From positions 62,001-126,000 of the forward strand of contig NZ_JACSUD010000006.1 of NCBI RefSeq assembly GCF_014385435.1: DNA of 64,000 nucleotides, read 5' to 3'. Shown here one piece after another: positions 37,375 to 51,124 of this stretch (its first letter is position 1; each line of letters starts with the position of its first letter). A program made the translations under genes and the position numbers. This DNA is from Alloprevotella sp. Lung230. GTDB taxonomy: Bacteria; Bacteroidota; Bacteroidia; Bacteroidales; Bacteroidaceae. The notes beneath the pieces are model-generated. The model saw nothing but the letters and a program-made list of their open reading frames with translations. It was not told where the DNA came from and searched no databases.

Positions 37375-38736
37375 ATGGCACAAAAGCCCAGCATACCCAA
37401 AGGCACACGCGATTTCGGTTCGCTCGAAATGGCGCGCCGCAACTATATTTTCGACACCATCCGAAGTGTCTACCGCCTCTATGGTTTCAGCCAGATTGAA
37501 ACCCCCGCAATGGAAAACCTCTCCACCCTGATGGGAAAATATGGAGAGGAGGGCGACAAACTCCTTTTCAAAATCCTCAACAGCGGCGACTTTACCCGTT
37601 CCGTCAGCACGGCAGATTATGAAGAAGCCTCTGCGGCGGCCCTTGCGGCCAAGTTTTGCGAGAAAGGACTGCGCTACGACCTCACCGTTCCGTTTGCCCG
37701 CTATGTCGTGCAGCACCGCGAGGAATTGCAGATGCCTTTCAAACGCTATCAGATTCAACCCGTTTGGCGTGCCGACCGCCCACAGAAAGGCCGCTATCGC
37801 GAGTTCTATCAATGTGATGCCGATGTCGTGGGTAGCGATTCGTTGCTCAACGAAGTGGAACTGATGCAGATTGTCGATGAGGTGTTCACCCGATTCGGCA
37901 TCCGTGTGGCCATCAAAATCAATAATCGCAAAATTCTCACCGGGATTGCTGAGGTCATCGGTGCCGCCGACAAAATTGTCGACATCACCGTAGCCATTGA
38001 TAAACTCGACAAAATCGGCCTTGACAAGGTGAATGAAGAATTGGCGGCCGGCGGACTCTCTCCCGAACAAATCCAAACGCTCCAGCCCATCATTGCCCTC
38101 TCGGGCTCCAATGCCGACAAACTCAACACCATGCGCCAAGTGCTCGCTTCCAGCGAAGTGGGATTGAAAGGCTGCGAGGAAGTGGAGTTTGTGCTCAATT
38201 GCTTGGGCGACGACCTCACGAACGTCATCGAACTCGACCTGACACTGGCGCGCGGTTTGAACTACTACACCGGCTGCATCTTTGAAGTCAAAGCGCTGGA
38301 TGTCGAAATCGGCAGCATCACCGGCGGTGGCCGCTACGACAACCTCACCGGCATCTTCGGGCTGCCGGGACTTTCGGGTGTAGGTATCTCTTTCGGTGCC
38401 GACCGCATCTACGACGTGCTCAATCAACTCGAACTCTATCCTGCCGACACCGCTTCCGGCGTCGATCTGCTCTTCATCAACTTTGGTGAAGCCGAAGCCG
38501 CGTGCTGCCTCCGTATGGCGCGACAGACACGTGCTGCCGGCATCTCAACCGAAGTCTTCCCCGATGCCGCCAAGATGAAGAAGCAAATGAACTATGCCAA
38601 CACCCGCAACATCCCCTTTGTCGCGCTCGTCGGCGAAAGCGAAATGGCGGCCGGCACCATTGCCTTGAAAAATATGACAACGGGCGAACAATCCACCTGC
38701 ACCCTTGACGAAGTCATTGCACGTATTAAAGGTTAA
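37375..38736 (+). CDS. hisS: Histidyl-tRNA synthetase
   Basis: A 453-residue class II synthetase charging tRNA-His. Motif 1 lies near the [10 protein letters not shown] start. Motif 2 is in [25 protein letters not shown]. The histidine-binding motifs are [10 protein letters not shown] and [10 protein letters not shown], and the C-terminal anticodon-binding domain is complete. Length is normal for Bacteroidota. It begins 57 bp after the EEP nuclease and may share its transcript. Confidence 0.97.
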   Translation: MAQKPSIPKGTRDFGSLEMARRNYIFDTIRSVYRLYGFSQIETPAMENLSTLMGKYGEEGDKLLFKILNSGDFTRSVSTADYEEASAAALAAKFCEKGLRYDLTVPFARYVVQHREELQMPFKRYQIQPVWRADRPQKGRYREFYQCDADVVGSDSLLNEVELMQIVDEVFTRFGIRVAIKINNRKILTGIAEVIGAADKIVDITVAIDKLDKIGLDKVNEELAAGGLSPEQIQTLQPIIALSGSNADKLNTMRQVLASSEVGLKGCEEVEFVLNCLGDDLTNVIELDLTLARGLNYYTGCIFEVKALDVEIGSITGGGRYDNLTGIFGLPGLSGVGISFGADRIYDVLNQLELYPADTASGVDLLFINFGEAEAACCLRMARQTRAAGISTEVFPDAAKMKKQMNYANTRNIPFVALVGESEMAAGTIALKNMTTGEQSTCTLDEVIARIKG

Positions 38737-38816
38737 GCAGGGATTATGCCTTCTTCCACCTCCTGAAATTCTTATTTTTCTAACTGAGGGCTTTCCTCAC
38801 TAAATCCTTTTGACCT

Positions 38817-39512
38817 ATGAACTTTTCTATCGGCGATCTTCTGGACAATGCTTGGCAGTTGGCCAAACGTCACGGAATCCTCCTTGCAGTCTATCTGTTC
38901 GTAGCCTACATTGTCAGCAACTTGTTTGTACTTCCCTTCTACCCTTCGGGCTATTGGGAAGCTGCCATGAGCGGCCACTCTCAACCCCTCGTCTTAACCC
39001 CCACCTACTACTTCGGTTCTTCCTTGAACTTCCTTGTTATGTCTGTTTTCTCAGTAGGTCTGGTACACGCCCTGTTGCGTATGACCCGTGGCGCTAACGA
39101 AAACATCGCATTCTCCGATTTCAACCTGCCGCTTTCCGTCTATTTGAAATATATCGTTTGGCAAATCCTCTACAGCCTCATTGTCGGGGTTGGCATGATT
39201 TTTTTCATCATTCCCGGCATCTTCTTCGGTGCACGCCTTTCTCAGGCGTCCACTTATATTATCGACCACCCCGAATCCGGTCTTTCCGAAGCCATTAGTT
39301 TTTCTTGGCGCGTCACCAAGGGACAAGTGCTTTCTTTGTTTGGTCTCTTCATCGTGTTGGCGGTCATCGTATTGGCCGGTTTGCTGATTTGCTGCATCGG
39401 CGTCTGCTTTACGGCGATTATTGCCAAGTTTGCCATCACCAGCCTCTACATTTTCTTCCACGATCGGAACGAAGGTACTCCTTCCTCCTTCGACTATCAA
39501 AAGATGTACTAA
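38817..39512 (+). CDS. Multi-pass membrane protein of unknown function
   Basis: A 231-residue protein with about six hydrophobic helices and short loops. Conserved-looking features are a Pro-Gly in FFIIPGIFFGARLSQA and the amphipathic segment SEAISFSWRVTKGQ, a pattern seen in the glycerophosphodiesterase-membrane-domain/DUF975-like group. Its stop codon overlaps the start of the DUF2752 gene by one base. No enzymatic motif; function unknown. Confidence 0.72.
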   Translation: MNFSIGDLLDNAWQLAKRHGILLAVYLFVAYIVSNLFVLPFYPSGYWEAAMSGHSQPLVLTPTYYFGSSLNFLVMSVFSVGLVHALLRMTRGANENIAFSDFNLPLSVYLKYIVWQILYSLIVGVGMIFFIIPGIFFGARLSQASTYIIDHPESGLSEAISFSWRVTKGQVLSLFGLFIVLAVIVLAGLLICCIGVCFTAIIAKFAITSLYIFFHDRNEGTPSSFDYQKMY

Positions 39513-39886
39513 TGCGCAAACCTTCGTTGCGTTCCCTCCTATTTCCCGCTGCCCTTGTGGCGGCGGGAATTTTGTATTACGCCGTCGATCCCCGCTCAAA
39601 ATTTTGGCTGATTCAATGTCCGTTTCATCGCCTCACGGGCTATGCCTGCCCGAGTTGTGGGGCGCAACGCGGACTGCACGCGCTGCTCAACGGCCGCTTC
39701 GTCGAAGCCGTCGGGCACAACCCTTTCCTCGCCGTTGCGCTCCCCTACTGGCTCTTCCTGCTACTGGCCGCACGTGTGCCCCGTCTTCGTCCCCTCCATC
39801 AGCGGCTCACCTCGCGTTCGGCCCTCGTGCTTTACGGCCTGCTCACCCTCGCCTGGTGGATGGTCCGCAATGTCTATGGTTGGTGA
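39512..39886 (+). CDS. DUF2752 small membrane protein
   Basis: A 124-residue membrane protein with the DUF2752 signature CPFHRLTGYACPSCGAQRGLHAL (shown as key parts CPFH, CPSCGAQRG) and three transmembrane helices. The C-P-x-C-G motif is family-typical; its role is unknown. The start (39512) overlaps the upstream stop codon (TAATG), so the two proteins are likely translated together. A strong terminator follows. Confidence 0.85.
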   Translation: MRKPSLRSLLFPAALVAAGILYYAVDPRSKFWLIQCPFHRLTGYACPSCGAQRGLHALLNGRFVEAVGHNPFLAVALPYWLFLLLAARVPRLRPLHQRLTSRSALVLYGLLTLAWWMVRNVYGW

Positions 39887-39896
39887 GTCAACACAA

Positions 39897-39930
39897 GCCG
39901 CACTCCCTATCGCAAGATAGAGAGTGCGGC
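39897..39930. terminator. Bidirectional terminator
   Basis: A 14-bp perfect stem (39897-39910 with 39917-39930) with 6-nt loop between convergent genes. T-tracts are weak on both sides. Confidence 0.6.
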
Positions 39931-40007
39931 TCAGTCCTATATCAGTGGTCCAGTTGTATAAGCAGCTCGGGCTATATAAAGAGGAGCGGGCCACCCACAA
40001 GAAGATG

Positions 40008-40976
40008 TCAAGGCTGTGTCTTCAAGAAAGCGAGGACTTCCGAGATGTGGCAGAACGCAAGGGCGGTGACGGTGTCGGCCGCGCCGTAGTAGATGGCGCA
40101 GCGGTCGCCCTCCACCAGAGTGGCGCAGGGGAAAACCACGTTGGGTACGTCTCCCATAAGTTCGTAGGGAGCAGCAGGAGCCAAGAGGTAATCCATCGAG
40201 CGGCGGAGCACCTTAGAGGGGTCGTTAAGGTCGAGGAGTGCCGCTCCCATCGAGTAGCGGAAACCGTTGCACGTGGTGATGACACCATGATAGAAGAGCA
40301 ACCAACCCTCTTCCGTGCGAATGGGCACAGGGCCAGCTCCTGTCTTGGTGCACTGCCAGGCGCTGTCGGGGAAAGGAGTGGGACGCATCACAAGGCGATG
40401 GTGTCCCCAAAAATCCATGTCGGGCGAATAGCTCAACCAAATATCGCCGAAGGGTGTGTGGCCGCTGTCGGAGGGGCGGGAGAGCATGGCATAACGTCCC
40501 TTGATTTTTTCGGGGAAGAGCACGCCGTTGCGATTGAAGGGCAGGAAGGCGTTTTCGCATTGGAAGAACTCCTTAAAGTCGAACGTGTAGCCGACACCGA
40601 TGGTGGGACTACCGCCGAAGCCGTTGCACCAAGTAATCCAATAGCGGTCGTCAATCCACACCACGCGTGGGTCGTACTTGTAGAGATGTTCGGCCACGGC
40701 GGGGTCAGTGCCGGGAGCGGCTTGGAAGTGAATGGGCTCGTGGTTGATGCTCCAGTGGATGCCATCAGGAGAGAAACCGGCAAAAATGTTCATCTGCACA
40801 CTGCGGTTGTCACAGCGGAACACGCCGGCAAATCCCTCGCCGTAGCGCACCACAGCGGAGTTGAAGATGGAGTTGCTCGAAGGGATGGCATAGCGGTCGA
40901 TGATGGGATTTTCGCTGTAGCGCCACACCACGTCGGTGCAGCCTGCGGGGCGTTCTTGCCAAGGAATGGGTTGCAT
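40008..40976 (-). CDS. GH130 family beta-mannoside phosphorylase
   Basis: A 322-residue five-bladed propeller enzyme without signal peptide, so cytosolic. GH130 landmarks are [30 protein letters not shown] with the catalytic Asp, [19 protein letters not shown] with phosphate-binding residues, and [12 protein letters not shown]130 enzymes phosphorolyse beta-mannosidic disaccharides such as mannosyl-GlcNAc or mannosyl-glucose. It lies 51 bp downstream of a GPH symporter, which probably supplies the disaccharide. The exact linkage cannot be read from the sequence. Confidence 0.92.
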   Translation of the reverse strand: MQPIPWQERPAGCTDVVWRYSENPIIDRYAIPSSNSIFNSAVVRYGEGFAGVFRCDNRSVQMNIFAGFSPDGIHWSINHEPIHFQAAPGTDPAVAEHLYKYDPRVVWIDDRYWITWCNGFGGSPTIGVGYTFDFKEFFQCENAFLPFNRNGVLFPEKIKGRYAMLSRPSDSGHTPFGDIWLSYSPDMDFWGHHRLVMRPTPFPDSAWQCTKTGAGPVPIRTEEGWLLFYHGVITTCNGFRYSMGAALLDLNDPSKVLRRSMDYLLAPAAPYELMGDVPNVVFPCATLVEGDRCAIYYGAADTVTALAFCHISEVLAFLKTQP

Positions 40977-41027
40977 AGGCCGAAAAGAGGGGTTTATGAA
41001 GTTAATGAGATAGACGAAGAGAAAGGG

Positions 41028-42440
41028 TTAGTTTTCAATCACACCGGCTTGGGCGCGGAGTTCGTTGAGTTCACGATTGATTTCGGCCATACGCTTCTTG
41101 CCGAGCGGGTAGCAGGCAATGAAGACAAAGCTCACCACGGCAATGAAGGCAGGAGCGAAACTCATGAGCCAACGGATGCCGTCGATGGCGGCTGTGGTTT
41201 GCACGGCATCAGCCTGCGTGTTGTAGCCCACCCAAGCCAGCATAGCCGTCACACCGGCCGTACCAAAGGCAGCGCCAAACTTCTGCGCCATCGAGGAGGA
41301 GGAGAAAATCAGTCCTGTGGAGGCCGTACGGAAACGCAGTTCTGCATAGTCGGAAATGTCGGCATACATGCTCCACATCAGCGGCGAGATGACACCGGTG
41401 AGTATGCAGAAGACGATTTGCAGGAGGAGCATCGGCAGATAGGCTTCGGCCGAAAGGAAATAGAAAGCAGCGCTCGACAACATCACACCCACGAGGGCGA
41501 AGAGGAAAGTAGGCTTCTTGCCCACGGCCATGGAGAGAGGTGAGGCGAGGGCTACACCCACCATATTGGCCACTTCGCCTACGGAGAGGAAGAGGCCGGC
41601 ATAGAAAAGCACTTCCCACGAGAAGAGGGAGAGATGCGCTTCACGGCTCACCACCGAAGCGAAGAAGAAGGGAATGACGGTGTAGCGGATGGCATTGAGG
41701 AAGTTGAAAGAGATGACGCCGCCCAACAAAATCCACCAAGGGCGGTTGCGAAGCAGGGCGCGGAAGTCGCTGCCAATCGACACGTTGGGCACGGTACGCA
41801 ACCGTTCGCGCGTCAAGGCGAAAGTGAGGAGGAAAAGGGCGAAGCAGGCAGCACCCACCACCATCATTGCCCACTGCCAACTGTTGGAGTTGCTCGCTTC
41901 AAGCGCCAATCCCTGTCGGGCGTTGAAGTAGCGGCAAAGCGGTTCCCAGCCGGCCAATACGATGAACGAACCACCGTAGGCAAAGAACATACGATAGGAG
42001 GAAAAGATGGTTTTCTCGTCGGAGTCGGCCGTCATCACACCGAGCATCGAACCATAAGGCACGTTGATGGCCGTGTAGACGGTCATCATGAGCAGATAGG
42101 TCACGTAAGCCCAAATGGTTTTGACCGTTTCGCTCGCATCGGGGGTGGTGAAGAGCAATACACCGGCGATGGCAAAAGGAGCAGCCATCCAAAGCAGATA
42201 GGGGCGATACTTACCCCAGCGGGTTTGCGTGCGGTCGGCCAGTACGCCCATCATCGGGTCGCTCACGGCGTCCCAAATGCGCGCCACCAGCACAAGGGTG
42301 GAAGTGGCCGTCAAACTGAGGCCGAAGACGTTGGTATAAAAGAAGGGGAGGTAGGCTGAAAAGACTTTCCAAAACATGGACGAGGACATATCTCCCAGAC
42401 CATATCCGATTTTTTCTTTGATTGAAGCCATGGTTTGCAT
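41028..42440 (-). CDS. GPH-family glycoside:cation symporter
   Basis: A 470-residue MFS/GPH transporter with about 12 transmembrane helices. The N-terminus KEKIGYGLGDMSSSMFW and loop VSDPMMGVLADRTQTRWGKYRPYLL are diagnostic of the GPH (melibiose/lactose) group. It is in an operon with GH130, with a good promoter upstream. Substrate is probably a beta-mannosyl disaccharide. An alternative start is the next Met at 42431. Confidence 0.9.
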   Translation of the reverse strand: MQTMASIKEKIGYGLGDMSSSMFWKVFSAYLPFFYTNVFGLSLTATSTLVLVARIWDAVSDPMMGVLADRTQTRWGKYRPYLLWMAAPFAIAGVLLFTTPDASETVKTIWAYVTYLLMMTVYTAINVPYGSMLGVMTADSDEKTIFSSYRMFFAYGGSFIVLAGWEPLCRYFNARQGLALEASNSNSWQWAMMVVGAACFALFLLTFALTRERLRTVPNVSIGSDFRALLRNRPWWILLGGVISFNFLNAIRYTVIPFFFASVVSREAHLSLFSWEVLFYAGLFLSVGEVANMVGVALASPLSMAVGKKPTFLFALVGVMLSSAAFYFLSAEAYLPMLLLQIVFCILTGVISPLMWSMYADISDYAELRFRTASTGLIFSSSSMAQKFGAAFGTAGVTAMLAWVGYNTQADAVQTTAAIDGIRWLMSFAPAFIAVVSFVFIACYPLGKKRMAEINRELNELRAQAGVIEN

Positions 42441-42472
42441 GGATTTAAGGGTTATATGCTTTATTAGCCTTG

Positions 42473-42504
42473 CAAAGGTAGCACAAAAAGCGCAAATGGA
42501 CAAT
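42473..42504 (-). promoter_or_regulatory. Promoter of the symporter-GH130 operon
   Basis: Minus strand ATTG (42501-42504), 20-bp gap, TACCTTTG (42473-42480). Confidence 0.75.
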
Positions 42505-42580
42505 CTATTCCCCCTGAAATTGCCCCTGCACTCGAGCACACCGCCCCCGATGACAGGGTGTGCTGCCCTGCGGTCGATGA

Positions 42581-42598
42581 GTTTATGACGTCATAAAC
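42581..42598. promoter_or_regulatory. Perfect 18-bp palindrome, candidate operator
   Basis: GTTTATGACGTCATAAAC is perfectly self-complementary. It lies about 80 bp upstream of the -33 element of the symporter-GH130 operon. Length and symmetry suit a dimeric repressor or activator; no regulator gene is adjacent. Confidence 0.5.
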
Positions 42599-42665
42599 CA
42601 GAGTTCCATACGGCTGAAAATCGGATTTTCACCGAATGAAAACGGGAGCACTCACGGATGAGGAC

Positions 42666-42698
42666 AAAAAAGTCGGTGCAGAAACATTCTGCACCGAC
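42666..42698 (-). terminator. Terminator of the GH2 gene
   Basis: Minus strand GTCGGTGCAGA / TCTGCACCGAC stem followed by TTTTTTG. Confidence 0.85.
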
Positions 42699-42738
42699 GA
42701 TATGAGGTGGGAAGACCCCTGGAGGAGAGCACCGCGCC

Positions 42739-46785
<4,047 letters not shown>

Positions 46786-47823
46786 TTATGGACGACCGGC
46801 CTTGGCGGCCAAGTGGTCGATGGCGCGCTCAAGGATGGTGTCGACGCCGCGCCGGTAGTCGGCCGAGGTGATACTGACTTTCACATCGGGGTCGATGCCA
46901 AATTCGGTGTGCTCCATGTTGCGGCCGAGGAGAGGGGCAGCCGAGAAGCGCACACCCCAACCGCCGGGCAGTTCGCTGCTGAACGGCATCCCCGAGCCGC
47001 CGCCTGTGCGGTCGCCGATGAGAGTGACGTTGGGCAGGCTTTTCAAGTAGAGCGCAAAGGTATTGGCAGCGCTGTAAGTCCGGCGATTGGTGAGCACGAC
47101 CACGGGCTTCTGCCAGCGCAGACTATTGGAAGGCCGGAGGGTGATGGCTTGCGGAGTAGCAAACGCGTTGTGCCCTTTGCCCGTCTTGTGGGTCATGTAG
47201 CCCACCATCGTGGGGCTATTGACAAATATCGAAGCGAGGTCGGCCGCGGTGGTGAGTTTGCCGCCGCCATTGCTTCGGATGTCAATGATGAGCCCATCGG
47301 CCGTGGCGAAGTAGCCCACGATTTCGTGGAGGTTGCCTTCGCCGATGGTAGTGTCGAAGGTGGGGCAACGGAGGTAGCCGATGTTGTTGCGCAGCATGCG
47401 GTACTTCATCGTGCCGGTGAGGCGATGGTCCTGGCTGCGGCCGAGGGTGATACGTTCCAAAGAGTCACTGTAGTTGGTCGGATAGGCTTCGTACCAGTCG
47501 GCATAGCGCACGATGTCGGCCGCGCTCCAAAGGTTGACGTGTCCATCGCGCAGTTCGTTGCACATGTTGCCCAAAATTTGGAAGAGGGCGCGGCGCGAGA
47601 GGGTATCGTTGATTTGGGCGGAATAGCGATTGTAGACCTCGTTCCAGTCCAGCCCATATTCTTTTTGTTTGTAGTCGAAGAAGCAATAATGCTCGTCGAT
47701 GATGTGCCAAAGTGCCTCAAAATCGCCGCGACGCGTGGCGCTGTAGTCCTCAGAGGTGATGCAGGACGTGAGTGACACCCAAGGCAGGAAGATCCACAAG
47801 AGAAAGGAGGAGAAGCGTTTCAT
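46786..47823 (-). CDS. S41-family peptidase lipoprotein
   Basis: A 345-residue lipoprotein (lipobox LTSC). An N-terminal helical cap (FEALWHIIDEHYCFF) is followed by the S41 core: GLIIDIRSNGGG, the nucleophile region TNRRTYSAANTFALYL, and GDRTGGGSGMP. It has no PDZ domain between cap and core, which is common for Bacteroidota lipoprotein members. Substrates are unknown. It is the last gene of a seven-gene operon and overlaps the previous gene by four bases (ATGA). Confidence 0.88.
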   Translation of the reverse strand: MKRFSSFLLWIFLPWVSLTSCITSEDYSATRRGDFEALWHIIDEHYCFFDYKQKEYGLDWNEVYNRYSAQINDTLSRRALFQILGNMCNELRDGHVNLWSAADIVRYADWYEAYPTNYSDSLERITLGRSQDHRLTGTMKYRMLRNNIGYLRCPTFDTTIGEGNLHEIVGYFATADGLIIDIRSNGGGKLTTAADLASIFVNSPTMVGYMTHKTGKGHNAFATPQAITLRPSNSLRWQKPVVVLTNRRTYSAANTFALYLKSLPNVTLIGDRTGGGSGMPFSSELPGGWGVRFSAAPLLGRNMEHTEFGIDPDVKVSITSADYRRGVDTILERAIDHLAAKAGRP

Positions 47824-48668
47824 CGGTCAAGGAATTTGAGCGTTCGGGTATAACTAATCACCAGCATCGTGCTCCAGGCGTGTCGTTTCAGTCCGTTGAT
47901 GTGGCTTTGGCGGATGTTGGCGTCCAAGCCGATGGCAAAGCGGCGATGGGCAAAGGGCAACGACAAGGTGGAAAAGATGCGCACAGAGGGCGCATTGAAA
48001 GGATGGGCCAAGCGGAGATTGTGGTCGTAGTGCCCGAGTCCGAAGATTTCATAGTACGACTGCCCGTATTGCGGCGAGAACATCAGCCCCGCCACCGGCA
48101 CATCCACCTGAGTGCGCCACTGCCAACGTTGTTTCAGCGCACGGAAGTGATAGTCGGCCACACCGGTGATAGCTCCTTCGAGAGCGGCACGCCCTTGTGC
48201 AGGATTGTTGCCGTTGCGGGTGGAGTAGGTGCCGCCCACATGCAGCCCGAGCGCTCCACCCACGCCCACCCTCAGACCAGGCGCCGGCAGGCGGTTGTAG
48301 TGGAGGCCGTAGGTCAGTTCGCCCTCGGCATCCCACAACAGCCCCTCTCCGGTCGCTTTCTTGGCTCGTGTGCCATTCAGGTTCCAGCGGAAGAAGGAGG
48401 TGATGCGCCCTTTCGCCCAACGTTTTTGGCGCTCGCTCAGGCTGCCGATTCCGAGGGTCAGCCCCGAATAGTCCAGCGGCGAGAGGTAACTATCGTAAAG
48501 GTGGTTGCGCCCCATCCCGACAAAGAGGGTGGTGCGTGTCGCATCGTGGCTCAATCCCTGCCATGAGATGCGGGGGGCATCGACGCTATCTTCGGGCGTG
48601 GCGGTTTGGCTTCGCAGCGTAAGCAGCGGGCAGAGGCACAAAGCGAGGGTAAGTAGGACGGATTTCAT
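47820..48668 (-). CDS. DUF3316-type outer-membrane protein
   Basis: A 282-residue protein with signal peptide (ending LRSQ) and an amphipathic strand pattern of a small beta-barrel (TTLFVGMGRNHLYDSYLSPLDYSGL, AWSTMLVISYTRTLKF at the end). It matches the Bacteroidota DUF3316 group in layout. The ATG at 48668 opens the signal peptide, and its first 83 bases overlap the 3' end of the GHL10 gene in another frame. Function unknown. Confidence 0.75.
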   Translation of the reverse strand: MKSVLLTLALCLCPLLTLRSQTATPEDSVDAPRISWQGLSHDATRTTLFVGMGRNHLYDSYLSPLDYSGLTLGIGSLSERQKRWAKGRITSFFRWNLNGTRAKKATGEGLLWDAEGELTYGLHYNRLPAPGLRVGVGGALGLHVGGTYSTRNGNNPAQGRAALEGAITGVADYHFRALKQRWQWRTQVDVPVAGLMFSPQYGQSYYEIFGLGHYDHNLRLAHPFNAPSVRIFSTLSLPFAHRRFAIGLDANIRQSHINGLKRHAWSTMLVISYTRTLKFLDR

Positions 48669-50118
48669 CGGTGAGGGGAGGTAAGGGCGACTCGTTGCCA
48701 TAAGCATCCATTGCCACCACGACGTATCGGTCGTGGAGCAGGGCCGGCAGCGAGGGTGAATAGTCGTAGAGCGTGGTGCGCAGGTGGTGGGCGATGAGCT
48801 GCGGCCCCTGAGGGGCGAGGCGGTAGATGTTGTAGACCACCGGCGTTTCGTCCTTCACGGCATCCCACCAGATGCGCAGTGTGTTGCCGTAAATTCGGGT
48901 GGCGAAGACCGGCGCAGCGGGCGGAATACTGTCCTGCCACGTCATCGGCGGAGTGAGTGCCGGTTGGCGATAGAAGTCGGTCACGAAGTCCAACACGCCG
49001 TCGCAGTTGTCAAGCAGAAAGCGACTGCGGAAGTAGGCCTGTCCACCGATGCCTTGCTGCCGCAACACATTGAGTTGGCGCACCACCTTCGGCAGTTTCC
49101 AGTTGCCTTCTTTGGGCGAAAGGAAATAGATGCCCAGCCCGGGAACGATGGGGCGGCCGGAGGCATTCTGCTGCCAATCCTGTGCAAAAGGATAGAAGTG
49201 CTCCCCATCGAAATACATCATCGGGAAAAGGGCGTCCATCCATCCCTCACGCAACCACAACTGTGCATCTTGCGACACCGCATCGCGCGCATTCCATCCG
49301 CGGGACGTCTGACGCGGCAGGTCGGCATACTTTCCGATGGGGGAGCAGGTCAATCGCACCCAGGGACGCACGGCCTTGATGGTGTCGTGGATAAGGCGCA
49401 CCGTGCGGGTCACGTTGTCACGTCGCCATTCGGACTTGGGCTTGCCGCCTCCATAGCGGGCATAGGTACGGGCATCGTTGAAGGCGATTTCCTTTTCGGG
49501 ATAGCGGATGTAGTCGAGGTGGATACCATCGACATCATAGCGTTCCACTATCTCTCGGCACAACCCTGCGATGTAATGGGCGGTACCGGGGATGCCGGGG
49601 TCCATCATCCACTTGTCGCCGCACTTCTGGCAGAGGTCGGGGCGGCGCACCGGCAGTGCTTGACGTCCCAACTGCTTGGCAAGAGGTACGCTGCAAATGG
49701 GGTAGGCCACGATATAGGCATGGAGTTCCATACCGCGCAGATGGGCTTGCTCCACGGCAAACTGCAACACATCGTAGGGAGGGGCAACACCGGGAGTGCC
49801 GGAGAAAGCGCCATCCCAAGGTTCGTATTGCGAGGGATAGGCCACGGTGGAGCGGATGCGCGTCTGGAAAAGAATGGTGTTGATGCCGGCGGCTTGCAAG
49901 CGGTCGAAAGTGCGGATGAGTTCCTGGCGTTGCACTTCGGCCTTATATTCCGTTTGGGCATAGCGTCGTCCCGGCCAGTCCATCCCCCCAAAGGTGCAGA
50001 ACCACACCGCGCGATATTCGCGTTGAGCAGGTTGCAGCGGCCACGATTCGGGCAACGATTGTGCAGGCGCACAGAGGGGGAACAGCAGAAGCAGGGCGTA
50101 GAGCAGTCGAAGAATCAT
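48586..50118 (-). CDS. GHL10/DUF187 family glycosyl-hydrolase-like protein
   Basis: A 510-residue exported protein with signal peptide (ending APAQ). The TIM-barrel GHL10 domain covers about residues 25-350: REYRAVWFCTFGGMDWP at the start, LFQTRIRSTVAYPS, and YDVDGIHLDYIRYP with the likely catalytic Asp residues. A C-terminal Fn3-like domain follows (APVFATRIYGNTLRIWWDAV). The group includes DigH, which cleaves denuded peptidoglycan glycans. Envelope remodelling is a reasonable role. Start chosen at the signal peptide; the open frame extends far upstream over the TPR gene. Confidence 0.87.
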   Translation of the reverse strand: MILRLLYALLLLFPLCAPAQSLPESWPLQPAQREYRAVWFCTFGGMDWPGRRYAQTEYKAEVQRQELIRTFDRLQAAGINTILFQTRIRSTVAYPSQYEPWDGAFSGTPGVAPPYDVLQFAVEQAHLRGMELHAYIVAYPICSVPLAKQLGRQALPVRRPDLCQKCGDKWMMDPGIPGTAHYIAGLCREIVERYDVDGIHLDYIRYPEKEIAFNDARTYARYGGGKPKSEWRRDNVTRTVRLIHDTIKAVRPWVRLTCSPIGKYADLPRQTSRGWNARDAVSQDAQLWLREGWMDALFPMMYFDGEHFYPFAQDWQQNASGRPIVPGLGIYFLSPKEGNWKLPKVVRQLNVLRQQGIGGQAYFRSRFLLDNCDGVLDFVTDFYRQPALTPPMTWQDSIPPAAPVFATRIYGNTLRIWWDAVKDETPVVYNIYRLAPQGPQLIAHHLRTTLYDYSPSLPALLHDRYVVVAMDAYGNESPLPPLTDEIRPTYPRFVPLPAAYAAKPNRHARR

Positions 50119-50161
50119 AGTGTTGTGTTGGGAGGGAGGGAGAGGGGAGGAACCGAACAGG

Positions 50162-51124
50162 TTACTTCTTGTGAGGGCGTGCCGAGGCGATGACGCTTTC
50201 CGAGCAACCGAGCTGTCGGGCTTTGTTGAGATCGGCTGTGGCGGCATGTGGGCGGTCGAGGGCGAAGTAGAGGGCTGCCCGCTGCACATAGAGCGTACCA
50301 TCGTCGGGGGTAATCTCCAAGGCTTCATTGTAGTCGTTGAGCGCCACATCGTAGTCTTTTTGGGCCATGGCCATTTGGGCGTGCAGGAGGCGGGCGAGCA
50401 CGAGGCGAGGATGGCGCTCTTTGAGCATACTGAGGCGCAACATCGCTTCATCCATGCGCCCTTGTTCCTCTTCCATGATGGCCGTGAGCAGGTGGGCTTG
50501 CACATCGTAGGGCGCAAAGGCGAGGATGGCGCGCAGGTCAGCCTCTGCCTTGTCGTAGGCTTGCAGGTGCTTGTAGGCATCGGTGCGCAAGAGGAGCATT
50601 TCATGTCGCTGTGCGGTGTCGGCTGGGGCAGTTTGTGCCAACACCGTACTGCAATCCTCCACCACCTGCTCCCAGTGGTTCATCGCACTATAAGCGTTGG
50701 CGCGCAACCGGCGCGTTTCGGTGGCTTCGGGATGAAGGCGGAGCGCTTCGGAGAAAGCCCGCACGGCATCTTTCGGCTGGTTGCGCGTGAAGAAGATGCG
50801 CCCCAGTTGGTCGTGGATGAGGTAGTTGCCGGCGGCTTTGGGTTGGAGGCGCAGCGCTTCTTCAAATTGTCGTTGTGCTTTCCCCAGCGAGTCCAGCGCA
50901 AGATAGTGGAAAGCGCTTTGCAGACATTCGCGGTAGATGCGGGCGTCTTCCTGCGCCATCGCTTTGTCGCGTTCCATGATGCGCGCTTTGTTGAAAGGGT
51001 TCGGATGGAGAGAAGGGCTCACTTTGGCACTCTCCACGGTGCCTTTGTTGAGGTCGATGACCGTCTGAGCACCACCCGTCAGCACACTGCCGAAGAGCAG
51101 AAACAGAAAGAGGAGGGATTTCAT
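50162..51124 (-). CDS. Exported TPR-repeat protein
   Basis: A 320-residue protein with signal peptide (ending GGAQ) and about six tetratricopeptide repeats from residue 70 onward (for example AQRQFEEALRLQPKA, AVRAFSEALRLHPEA, ALNDYNEALEITPDD). TPR arrays are protein-protein scaffolds, here in the periplasm. It overlaps recX by four bases and precedes the GHL10 gene by 43 bp. Partner proteins are probably encoded in the same operon. Confidence 0.85.
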   Translation of the reverse strand: MKSLLFLFLLFGSVLTGGAQTVIDLNKGTVESAKVSPSLHPNPFNKARIMERDKAMAQEDARIYRECLQSAFHYLALDSLGKAQRQFEEALRLQPKAAGNYLIHDQLGRIFFTRNQPKDAVRAFSEALRLHPEATETRRLRANAYSAMNHWEQVVEDCSTVLAQTAPADTAQRHEMLLLRTDAYKHLQAYDKAEADLRAILAFAPYDVQAHLLTAIMEEEQGRMDEAMLRLSMLKERHPRLVLARLLHAQMAMAQKDYDVALNDYNEALEITPDDGTLYVQRAALYFALDRPHAATADLNKARQLGCSESVIASARPHKK

